Assembly (NCBI GenBank): GCA_037447655.1 | Contig: JBBHKE010002706.1 | Location: 372,001 to 436,000 of the forward strand | From: Zygnema cylindricum | Lineage: Eukaryota > Streptophyta > Zygnematophyceae > Zygnematales > Zygnemataceae | DNA: 64,000 nt | Direction: 5' to 3' | Part shown: positions 35,637 to 47,426 of the stretch, in pieces | Numbering within the stretch: position 1 is the stretch's first letter | Layout: each line of letters starts with the position of its first letter | The notes under the pieces: model-generated | What the model was told of the DNA's origin: nothing | Database searches by the model: none | What the model saw: only the letters and a program-made list of their open reading frames with translations | Program-made: the position numbers and the translations under genes

Positions 35637-38600
35637 GATACACTCTCACTCTCTCTCACACTCACTCTCCCTCAAACTGCTCTCACGCACACTCATAATC
35701 TCACTTTCACTCTCACCCTCTTTCAATTTCCTCTTACACTGTTACTTTCACTCTCATTGTCATTCTCACTATCTCTCACTATCACCCTCACTCTCTCTCA
35801 AACAGCCCTTACACTCACTCACACTCTCACCCTCTATCAAATCTCTCTCACTCTCCCTCTCACCCTCTCCCCATGTCACTCCCACTCTCGCTCTCATTCT
35901 CACTTTTACTCTCACCCTCTCTCAAATCGCAATCAATCTCTCTCACTCTCACTCTCACCCTCGCTCAAATCGCGCTCACTCTCAATCTTATCCTCCATCC
36001 TTGTCGCACTCACTTTCACTCTCTCTCAAACCGCTCTAAGGCTCACTCACACTCTCACTCTCACCCTCCCTCAAAACGATCTCACCCTCACTCTCACTCT
36101 CACTCTCACCATCTCTCACTCTTACTATTTCTCACTATCACTCTCACTCTCGCTCAAATTGCTCTCACGCTCACTCACAAACTCTCTGAAATCACTCTCA
36201 ATCGCACTCTCACTCTAATTCTCACTATCTCTCACTCTCACTCTCACTCTCTCTCACTCTCACTCTCACTCTCACGCTCACTCTCACCCTCTCTCCCTGT
36301 CGCTCTCACTCCCACTCTCACCCTCTCAAAAATCGCTCTCTCTCACTCACTCTCACTCACAATCTCTCTCACTTTCACTCTGACTCCCTCTCATACCGCT
36401 ATCACGCTCACTCACACTCTCACGTTCACTCTTGCTCTCTCTCCATTCGTCCTCACTATCACTCCCACTCTCCCTCTCACTCTATCTCACCCTCACTCTC
36501 TCTCACTCTCCCCTGCACCCTCACTCTCACTCTAACGAACTATCACTCTCACGCTCACTCTCACTCTCACTCTCACCATCTCTCACTCTTACTATTTCTC
36601 ACTATCACTCTCACTTTCCCCCAAACCGCTCTAACGCTCACGTACAAACTCTCTCAAATCACTCTCAATCTCACTCTCACTCCCTCTCACTCTCACACTC
36701 TCTCACTCTCATTCTCAATCTCACGCTTACTCTCATCCTCTCTCCCTCTCGCTCTCACTCTTACTCTCACCCTCTCACAAATCGCTCTCACTCTCACTCT
36801 CACCCTCTCACAAATCGCTCTCAGTCTCACTCTCACTCTCTCTCACTTTCACTCTCACGCTAAATCACACTCTCACTCTCACTCTCACCCTCTCTAACTC
36901 CCACTCTCTCTCAAACCGCTGTGACTCTCCCTCTCTCTCACTCTCAATCTCACTCTCTCTAAAATCGTCCTCAGACTCAATTGCACCCTCAATTTCACTC
37001 TCGCTCAATTTGAATCTCATAATCTCGCAATTATAATTTCAGTCTCAATCACAATCCTGCCCTCACTCTCACTCTCCCTCAACACATTCGTTCACCCTCA
37101 CTCCCACTATCACTCTCAATCTCTCTCAATTTCACACTCTAATCTCACACTCACTCTATCTCAAACTGCTCTCACGCTCACTCACTCGCTCTCTCACTGT
37201 CCCTCTCTATCACTCTTATTTGCACCCTCTCTCAAGTCGCTCTTAATCTCAATCCCACTCTCTCTCTCTCCCTCTCACCCTCTCTGCCTCTCACTCTCAC
37301 GATCACTCTCTCTAACTCTCACTCTCGCTCTTAAACTCTCTCATACCGCTCTCACCCTCAACCACACTTACACTCTCACCCTCTCTCGAATCACTCTCAC
37401 TCTTAATCTCTCTCAAACAGCTCTCACGCTCACTCACACTGTCACTCTCACTCTCACTCACACTCCCTCTCTCACCTTCACACTCACTCTAATCTCACTC
37501 TCACTCTGTCTCAAACCACTCTCACGTTCACTCACAATCTCTCTCACTCTCCCCTCACTCTCACTCTATCTCTCTAAAAATCACTCTCACTCTCTCTCTA
37601 ACCGCTCTCACTCTCACTCACACTCTCGATGTCACTCTCACCCTCTCTCAATCCACTCTCACTTTCACTCTCACTCTCTCTCACTTTTATTCTCTCTCAA
37701 ACCGCTCTCACGCTCACGCACTCCCTCAATCTCACTCTCACTCTCACCCTCACTCTCACTCTCAATCTCACTCTCATTCCTACTCTCTCTCACTCTCACT
37801 CCCTCTCAGACCGTTCTCACTCTCTCTCAAACTGATCCCACTCTCTCTCACTCTCTCGCTCATTCTCTCACACTCTCTCTCACTCCCACCCACTCTCAAA
37901 TCGTTCTCACGCTCACTCATACTCTCACTCAAACCCTCTAACAAATATTTCTCCCCCTAACTCTCACTCTCACCATAACCCTCTCTCAAATCGCTTTCAC
38001 TCTCATTCTCTCTCATATCGCTCTCACTCTCACTCTCCCTCACACTCTCCCTCTTTATCATGCTTACTTGCAGCCTCTTTCCAAATCGCTCTCAATATCA
38101 AACGCACTCTCTCTCACTCTCACTCTCACCCTCTTTGCCTCTCACTCTCACTATCACTCTCTCTAACTCTCACTCTCAAAATCTCTCAATCCGCTCTCAC
38201 GCTCACTCACACTTTTACTCTCACCCTCTCTCTAATCACACTCACCCTTAATCTCTCTAAAACCGCTCTCACGCTCACTCACACTTTCACCCTCACTCTC
38301 ATCCTCTCTCAAATCTCTCTTACTCTCACTCTCTCTCTCTCTCTCTCGCTCTCTGTGCGACCGCTCTCACGCTAACTCCCACTCTCGTTCTCACTCTCAC
38401 CGTCAATCTCAAACTCTTTCACTCTCTCTTTCTCTCATTCTCTCACACTCTCTCACTCCCACTCACTCTCAAATCGCTCTCATGTCACCCTCACCCTCGC
38501 TCTCACTCTCACTCACACTCTCTTTCCCTCTCACTCTCACTCTCTCTCAAACCACTCTCACCATTACACTATCACTCTTACCTCCTCTCAAATCGCTCTC

Positions 38601-41600
38601 ACTCTCACTCGCACTCTCACAGTCACTCAAACCGCTCCCATGCTCACTCACCCTGTCACTCTCACTCTCTCTCACCTTCACACTCACTCTAATCTCACTC
38701 TCACTCTGTGTCAAACCGCTCTCACGCTCAATCACAATCTCTCTCTCACAATCACCCTCACCCTCGCTCTCACTCTCAATCTCACTCCCTCTCTCACTCT
38801 CATTCTTATTCCCACTCTCTCTCACTCTCTCTTTCTCTCCAACCTCTCTACTCTCACTAGCTCTCACTCTCACTTCCACTCTTCTCAGTCTCACTCCCTC
38901 TCCCTCTCACTCTCACTATCACTTTCAGTCGCACACTCTCTCACTGTGAATCGCACACTTTCTCACTCTCTCTTTCATTGTCTCACACTCTCTCTCACTC
39001 CCACTCACTATCAAATCTCTCTCATGCTCACTCACACTCTCTCTCAAACCGCTCTAACGCTCACTCACAATCTCTCTCACTCTCACCCTCACTCTCAATT
39101 GATCTCTCTAAAAATCACTCTCACTCTCTCTCTAACCCCTCTCACTCTCACTCTCACTCTCAATATCGCTCTTTCCCTCTGTCAATCCGCTCTCACTCTC
39201 ACTCTCTCCCACTCTTACTCTCTCCCAAACCACTCTCACGCTCACTCACTCTCTCACTTTCACTCTCACCCTTACGCTCACTCTCAATCTCACTCACACT
39301 CTCTCACTCTCCCTCGCACACTCTCTCGCTCTCCCTCGCACACTCTCTCACTCTCTCTCTCTCATTCTCTCTCACTCTCTTTACTCCCACCCTCTCTCAA
39401 ATCGCTCTCACGCTCAGTCAAACTCTCATTCTCTCTCTCTCTCTTTAACCGCTCTCACGCTCACTTATACTCTCACGCAAACCCTTTCTAAATCGCTCTC
39501 ACTCTGTTTACTCCCACCCACTCTTAAACCGCTTTCACTCTTCGTCTCTCTCAAATCGCCCGCACTCTCACCCTCCCTCTTACTCTCCCTCTCTATCACT
39601 CTTAGTTGCACCCTCTATCAAATCCCTCTCAATCTCACTCTCACTCCCTCTCACTCTCACTAACACTCTCTCTAACTCCTACTCCCACTCTCAATCTCAC
39701 CCAAACGGCTCTCACGTTCACTCACACTTCCACTCTCACTCTCACCCTCTCTCAAATCGCTCTCACTCTCTCTCTCAAACTGCTCTCACGATAGCTCACA
39801 CTCTCACTCACCCTCTCTCAATTTGCTCTCACTCTTATTCTCAGTCTCTCTCACTCCCACTCTTACTCACAATCTCTCTCAAACCACTCTCACGCTCACT
39901 CTCACCCCCCCTCTCACTCTCACTATCACCCTCACTCAAATCGCTCTCACTCTCACTCACACTCTCACTCTCACCCTCTCTCAATTCGCTCTCACTATGA
40001 CTCTCACTCTCACACTCTCTCACTCTCACACTCTAAAAACGCTCTCACGCTCACTCACACTCTCACCTTGACTCTTGCTCTCTCTCAATTCGCTCTCACT
40101 ATCCCTCTCTCACTTTCACTCTCTCTCTCTCTCTCACTCTCTCAAAACGCTCTCACGCATAATCACAATCTTTCAATTTCCTCTCACACTCACTCTTACT
40201 CACACACTCTCTCACTCTCACTCACACTCTCAAGCTTTCTATCTCTCACTCTCACTCTCTCTCAAACCGTTGGCACGCTCACTCACAATCTCATTCCCAC
40301 TCTCTATCATTCTCTCACTCACTCTAATCTCGCTCTCACTCTCTCTCTCAAACCTCTCTCAGTCTCAATCCCATTCTCACTTGCACCGTCTCCCAAATCG
40401 CTCTCACTCTCACTCACTCTCTCTATCTCACTCTTTTACTCACACTCACTCTCACTCTCTATCTTACTCGCACACACACTCTCGCTCTCTATCTTACTCG
40501 CACACTCACTCTCGCTCTCACTCTCGGTCTCTTACGCACTCTCACTCTCACTCTCGTTCTCTTACGCACTCTCACTCTCACTCTCTCAATCTCACTCTCT
40601 TCCTCTCAATCTCACTCTTACTCACAGTGTCACTCTCCCACACTCACACTCTCACTCTCACTTTCACTCTCTTAACATGGCACGCACACACTCACATTAA
40701 AATTCTCACCCTCACTCTCTCACTCTCTCATTCTCTCACTCATCTAATCTCACTCTCACTCTCACTCTCTGTCAAACCTCTCTCACTCTCCCTCTCTCTC
40801 ACTCTCAATCTCACTCTCACTCGCACCGTCTCTCAAATCGCTCTCATTCTCACTCACTCTCTCAATCTCACTCTTTTACTCACACTCTCACTCTCTCACT
40901 TACTCGCATTCTCACTCTCACCTTCAATCTCTTACACACTCACTCTCGCTCTCTCATTCTCACCCTCTTCCTCTCAATCTCACTCTTTTACTCACACTCT
41001 CACTCTTTTTGTCGCACACTCTCACTCTCACTTTCACTCTCTTAATATGACTCGCACGCAGTCACATTAAAACTCCCAGTCTCACTCTCACTCTCTCTCA
41101 AACCTCTCTCACTCTCAATCTCAATCTCACTCGCACCGTTTCTAAAATCGCTCTCACTCTCACTCACTCTCTCAATCTCACTCTTTTACTCACACTCTCA
41201 CTCTCTCTTACTCTCACTCTCACTCTCACTCTCCCTCTCACTCTCACTCTCACTCTCCCTCTCGCTCTTTTACTCACACTCACTCTCTGTCACTCACACT
41301 CTCATTCTCACTTTCACTCTCTTAATATGACTCGCACACACTCACATTAAAACTATCACTCTCATTCTCACTCTCTCTCTATCTCACTCTCTTACTCACA
41401 CTTTCAGTCTCTTCACTCACACTCTCACTCTCATACTCACACATTCACTCTCTCTCTCAATCTCACTCGCACACTATTTAAACAAACCCTCACTCTCCCT
41501 CTCACTCCCCCTCTCACTCTCAATCTCTCAATCGCACTCGCTTACACTCTCACTCTCTTACTCATACTCTCTCTCAATCTTTTTCTCACACTCACACTCA

Positions 41601-42265
41601 CTCTCTCAATCTCACTCGCACATACTCACATTAACCAAACTCTCACTCTTATTCTCACTCTCTCTCAATCTCACTCTCTTACTCATACTCTTTCTCTCAC
41701 TCACTCTCAATCTCACCCTCTCATTCACACTCTCGCTCTCACTCTCTCTCAATCAGAGTCTCTTGTTCACACTCTTACTCTCACTCTCTCTCTTACTCAC
41801 ACTCACTCTCTCACTCTCACCCTCTTTCTCACTCTCACCCTCTCTCAATCTCACTCGCACAAACATTAAAATTCCTTCTCTCACTCTCACTCTCTCTCAA
41901 CCTCAATTTCACTCTCTTAGATCCACTCACTCCCACTCAATCTCTCTCTCTTACTCACACTTTCACTCTCACTCTCTCAATCTCATTCCTTTACTCACAC
42001 TCTCACTCTGTCTCTTACTCACACTCTCACTCTCACACTCTTTCCCACACTCTCACTCCCACTCTCTCTCAATCCTACTCTCTTAATCACTTTCACTCTC
42101 ACTCTTATACTAACTCTCACTCTCTCTCAATCTCACGCGCACACATTCACTTTAAAGAAACTCTCACTCTCACCCTCACTCTCTCTCAGTCTCACTCGCA
42201 CACATTCACTTTAATCAGACACTCCCACTCTCATTGTCACTTTCTTACTCACGCTCCCTTTCATT
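35637..42265. repeat. CTCACT hexanucleotide array, block 2
   Basis: About 6.6 kb of degenerate CTCACT/CTCTCA units. Recurring longer phrases such as CTCTCAAACCGCTCTCACGCTCACTCACA and CTCAAATCGCTCTCACTCTC indicate higher-order organisation with units of several tens of bases. No real gene. Confidence 0.97.
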
Positions 42266-42419
42266 TTACGCAAGTTTCTTGTAACTTATTTATTTATTAT
42301 TGTTATTATTAGCATTATATTATTTTATTTGTTTATTATTTATTTTTTGTAATGCATTCATACGTTTACCTTATTTATGGTATATGAAGTATTTTTAAAT
42401 AATACACTTCTTCATCAGT
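42266..42419. other. Short AT-rich spacer between arrays
   Basis: TTATT/TTTATT-rich sequence without features, separating the CTCACT array from the AGTAAY array. Confidence 0.6.
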
Positions 42420-43390
42420 TTAGAGTAGTGATGGTAATAGTATTAAAGCGATAGTAATAGTCACAGTAATAATAACAGGGTCATTAGTAGAAATAGTAAC
42501 AGGAATATTTACAATAACAAAAAATGTTACAGCAATAGTAATAGCAGTAGTAGTCAGAGTAATAGTCCCGGGTTTAGTAGCAGTCCCAGGAATAGTAATA
42601 GGAACAGTAGCAGGAATAGTAATAGGAACAGTAGCAGGAATAGTAATAGGAACAGTAGCAGGAATAGTAATAGGAACAGTAGCACAGGAACAGTTGCAAT
42701 AATCGTTACAGTCGAATTTACAGTAGTAGTTTCACAAATAGTAGTAGTAGTGGTAAATAGTAATAGTGGTAACAAGAATGGTAAGAGTAATATTTACAAT
42801 GACAATTACAAACGTAATAACAGGAACAGTCACAAATGTTAACAGTAGTAACATAAATATCAGTAACAGTAATGTAGCGACAGTACTAGTAATGTAGAGA
42901 TAGTAGTAGTTATGTGGTGATAGTAGTAGAAATATGGTGACAGTGACGGTAAATATAAACATTAACAATAATAGTAATATTAGGAGTAATCGTAATAGTA
43001 ACAAAAACAGTAATAGAAACAGTATAGTTCCAGTAGTAGCAATAGTAATAGCGATAGTAGCAATAGCACTAGTAACGGTAACACTAACACCAACAATAAC
43101 AGAATCAGTAACAGAAAAGTTAAGAATAATCGTAGCAGGAACAGCAACAACAACTGGAACAGGAACTCCAGGAACAGTAACAGACAGTAACAGGAACACA
43201 GTAACAGTTTTAGTAACTATTACCAAACGTAGTAGTACAAGAAATAGTAGTAGTAGTAATAGTAGTAGTAGCGACGGTTGTGGTAGAAGTGGTGACAGTA
43301 GTAATAGTTGTAGTAGTAGTAACACCGTTAGTAATAGAAATTGCATTAATGCTGGTAACAGCCGTAGTAATAGTAATAATAAATAGCAAT
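42420..43390. repeat. AGTAAY array, block 2, with a 24-bp tandem repeat
   Basis: AGTAATAG/AGTAACAG words throughout. At about 42588-42690 a clean 24-base unit, GCAGGAATAGTAATAGGAACAGTA, repeats about four times. Long frames on both strands are artefacts. Confidence 0.93.
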
Positions 43391-44395
43391 TTGTAACTAT
43401 ATTAAAAACCGATAATAGTGATACTAGTTAGTAATCAGTTATTTAGCAATTATTAATTAGTAATGGGTAATGTGCAGTAGGTACTTAGCGTAGGCAGTAA
43501 GTACCAGGCAATCAGCTGTAATAAGTGTGCAGTAACTGTTAGTATGCGGTAATTAGCTGGCAGAAATTAGTAGTTCGTGATTAGTAGTTAGTAACTAGAA
43601 ATTAGTAATTGGTAATTAGTAGTTAATAAGTGGTAGTTAGTAATTAGTAGTTAGTAATGAGAGGTTCGTAATTAGTAAGTCAGCGATTAGTAATCGGTAG
43701 TTAGAAATAGGCAGCAGTTACTACTTATTAATTAGAAAACAGGTAGGTAGTTAGTAGTTAGTGGTAAGTAGTAATTCGTAATTTGTAGTTAGTAATTGGC
43801 AGAAGGTAATTGGTAACGGTAATTAACGATCAGTAATTAGTATTTTGTAATAAGGAATCGGTGATGAATAATCGGTAATTGGTTGTTGACAATCGGTGAA
43901 CAGTAATCAGTTCGGAGTAATTGGCAAGTAGTAAGTAGCAGTTGTAGTTAGGCAAGTAGCCGTTGCTATTTGTTAATTGGAATTTAATAGATAATAAATC
44001 GGTAATTAGTAATCGGTAATGAGCAACTAGGAGCCAACGATCTGAAATTAGAAGCTGGAAATCTATAAGTAGTAGAAAGTAACGAGGAACTAGCAATTAG
44101 GAGTCTGTAACTGTTATTTAGTAACGAGGAGTTTGAAATTGGAAATTGGCGAATTTTGTTTTGCGACCAAGAATGAGGAATTAGATCAGTAATTAGCATG
44201 TAGCAATTAGCAATCAGGAATCGGCCATAATCGATAAATAATTGCAAATCCACAATTATTAGTTAACCATTTGGAATTAGCGATGAGGAGGATATTATAA
44301 TTAGCTTAGGCGGTAGCAATGAAGCGTTAGGAGTTAGCAAGCGTTACCGAGTATCGGTTAGTGGTTAGGAAGTAGCAGTCAGGGTTTAAAACCGA
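43391..44395. repeat. TTAGTAATTAGTAG-rich degenerate array
   Basis: About 1 kb of TTAGTAATTAGTA, GGTAATTGGTAA and AGCAATTAGGA words. It looks like a decayed continuation of the AGTAAY array. Confidence 0.85.
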
Positions 44396-44439
44396 GGAAT
44401 TAAGAATGAAAAGTAAAGAAACGGTTGGGAAAAAATAGA

Positions 44440-45780
44440 TAGTTCCGCTGTGGAAACGAGATGTTACGTGGACGTTTTGTGCCAAAACAGATTAGTCGTA
44501 CATAACGCTAATTACGACGATCGTGACGTAAAGCGGGTAACGGTAACTGGAAGGACTTACGGCGTTCCTCAACATGTACGCCGAGCAACACGTGGACGAC
44601 ACGTAAATATTTCGCGCGGATTTCGGTTCGCGCGGGTTCGCCGCAGTCGGCCATTCCGCAGGAAACACGTGGGCGTCGTGTTCGTCGCTTGTCGAATGTC
44701 GACGACGGGAGCTCGCGTGATTTCGATCGGCCGTTGGTCGAAACCGAACGAAGGAACATTTTGTTTCGATGTTCGACGGTGTAGTACAGTACAGAGCAGT
44801 ACGGAAGTGTATCGAACATTGGGTAAAGTACGCGAAGCGGTGAAGCGCAGTATAGCGTACCGTGGGTCGAATCGCGCCGCTCTTTCGAGTATCGCGAGAC
44901 GGTCTTCGACGCACGCGACCGCTCCGGATCGACGCTCCGGACCGAGTGGGAGCCTTCGTCGTCGTCGGCCCTCCTTCTCAATTCGCATCGATACAGGACA
45001 AATGGGACGGGCGAAAAAAGTACGGATCGACGGATCGGTGCTGGAGCGACAGCGTACAGATCCTGAAAACGAGGGAATCCCACCTCGAGCCGTACCGTAC
45101 CGTCAGGACCGCTTCCCCTGCGGCCTCGGACAGCCGGCGAAGGACGACGCGACAGCCGGGAAAGGACAGCCGGGCGCCGAGGCGATCCTGCACGGAGCGG
45201 GCCCTTAAGCAAATGAGCCAAGTGAACCGCTAAACGACAAAAATATTACGAAAAAAGCAGTAAAATACGAGTACGGAGGCGAAAAGGAGAAAAAAGAGTC
45301 GCGAATTTTTCAAAATGGGCCCGTGCTTGCCAAATTTATTTTTTGAAACGAGCCGGAAAAGACGTTCCGTTAGGGCGGCTTCCCGTGGCCGGAGTCGCTT
45401 AAGGGCGCCGGCTGCCGTCCTTTTAGCCACGCGAAACCCCTCTAACGCCGGAGGAACGCTCGGAGCGAGGGCGTCCGTACGCGTACCGCGCCTCCTTGCC
45501 TCGTTTCCGAGCCTCTCCCTCCCTTCTCCTTTCCCCTTCCTCGCTTTCCTCCCCTTCCTTTCCTCCCTTCCCCCCCTCCCCGTCTTTCCTCGCTCTCTCC
45601 CTTCTACCCCTGCCTCTTCCTTCCCTCCGCTCCTTTTCCCTCCCTTCCTCCCGGGACTTCCCTTCCGGAAAAGGTTCGGAGATGGCGACGGAAGGGGCGG
45701 AGGGACGTGTTTTTGTCGTTTCCGGGGGAGGCGGATGCGTGGGGTGGGGAGACGCGTTTGTACGGAACTGAGGTGAGGGT
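44440..45780. other. GC- and CpG-rich island with open frames on several strands
   Basis: Strikingly GC-rich compared with the flanking AT-rich arrays. Frames of 120-250 codons are open on both strands at once (for example 44450-45208 plus and 44508-45221 minus), as expected when TA-containing stops are rare. I recognise no protein family and cannot choose a frame. From about 45500 to 45660 the plus strand is CCCTCC-rich. Confidence 0.5.
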
Positions 45781-45819
45781 TTTAAAGCCGATTGAACTGC
45801 CGGAATCGACGAAGAATAA

Positions 45820-46647
45820 CAACAGTGATAATAAGAAAAATAAGAATAATAATACTAATACTAATAATAATAATAAATAATAATAATAATAATAATAATA
45901 ACGATAACGGTACTAATAATAACTGTGATAATAATAATAAGTATAATAGTAATAACTACAACAGTAATAACTGTCGTATTAATGATAACTGTAATATTAA
46001 TAATAGTAGCAGCTGATGTGGTACTAGCTGCCATAATAATAGCTGTAACAATAACAATGACTGCAATAATACTGTCGTAACAATAAGGACTATGACTGTA
46101 ATAATAGCAATAATAATAATAATAATAATAATAATGACAATAACTGTAAGAATAACTGTAAGAATAATAGCCGCAATAATAATAACTGCAATAATAAAAA
46201 GAAGAAGAATGATAACAATAATAATAATAATAATAATAATAATAACGATACTAATAACGATACTAATAACGATAATGACTGCGACAACGATAAGAAGAAG
46301 AGTAATAACTGTAACAGTTCGAAGAAGAATAACGACAGTAATAATAACAACTGTAATAATAATAATAACTGTGATAATAATTGTCATTGTAATAGTAATA
46401 ACTACAATAATAATAATAACTGTAATATTAACAATAGTAGCAGCTGATGTGGTACTAGCTGCCATAATAATAGCTGTAACAATAACAATGACTGCAATAA
46501 TACTGTCGTAACAATGAGGACTATGACTGTAATAATAGCAATAATAATAATAATAATAATAATAATACCAATAATAATAACAATAGCTGTGAGAATAATA
46601 ACCACAATAATAATAACTGCGATAATAAAAAGAAGAAGAATGATAAC

Positions 46648-46683
<36 letters not shown>

Positions 46684-47084
46684 GATAATAATAACGATAC
46701 TAATAACGATAATGACTGCGACAACGATAAGAAGAAGAGTAATAACTGTAACAGTTCGAAGAAGAATAACGACAGTAATAATAACAACTGTAATAATAAT
46801 AATAACTGTGATAATAATTGTCATTGTAATAGTAATAACTACAATAATAATAATAACTGTAATATTAACAATAGTAGCAGCTGATGTGGTACTAGCTGCC
46901 ATAATAATAGCTGTAACAATAACAATGACTGCAATAATACTGTCGTAACAATAAGGACTATGACTGTAATAATAGCAATAATAATAATAATAATAATAAC
47001 AATGACAATAACTGTAAGAATAACTGTAAGAATAATAGCCGCAATAATAATAACTGCAATAATAAAAAGAAGAAGAATGATAAC

Positions 47085-47120
<36 letters not shown>

Positions 47121-47158
47121 GATAATAATAACGATACTAATAACGATAATGACTGCGA
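45820..47158. repeat. AAT array with a higher-order repeat of about 434 bp
   Basis: AATAAT trinucleotides interspersed with ACTGT and GAAGAAG words. The marker AGCTGATGTGGTACTAGCTG begins at 46011, 46442 and 46879, giving periods of 431 and 437. The third unit runs into the assembly gap, so the array is probably longer in reality. Isoleucine/threonine- and leucine-rich frames are artefacts. Confidence 0.95.
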
Positions 47159-47168
47159 NNNNNNNNNN
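47159..47168. other. Assembly gap (10 N)
   Basis: Placeholder gap between the AAT higher-order array and the truncated copia element. Confidence 0.99.
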
Positions 47169-47426
47169 CCGGCTTACCCTCTCATTCACCTTTGGCCGCA
47201 CCCTCTTTCTTAAATTTAACTATCACCTATTAGCTTGAAAACTCCTCCACTTGAATGGCATCCCCTTTTTTCGTTAACTACGTTTCGCCCACAAATTCTG
47301 GTTTTGACCTCGAAGCCCTTCCTCATAATTCATGTTCCGCGCCGGACAAACATTACCGAAGGTTGTTGCGCTCCCTTAGCTAAAATTACTCTGAATACGA
47401 GAGCACCACTTCAAGCTGAGTGATAC

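Noticed and set aside
31909-42086. Many 60-330 codon frames rich in serine, leucine, threonine and histidine
   Set aside because: They follow the CTCACT unit, whose length is a multiple of three, so frames stay open by composition. Codon content is the repeat itself and neighbouring frames are equally open.
31930-42265. CRISPR-like array
   Set aside because: No constant repeat with unique spacers; it is a degenerate hexamer array in a eukaryotic genome.
44450-45221. 252-codon plus and 237-codon minus frames
   Set aside because: Both strands are open together in GC-rich DNA, there is no ATG at the head of the plus frame, and no family-like motif.
45956-47201. Isoleucine/threonine- and leucine-rich frames on both strands
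   Set aside because: Translations of AAT/ATA trinucleotide arrays and a duplicated unit, one crossing the N gap.
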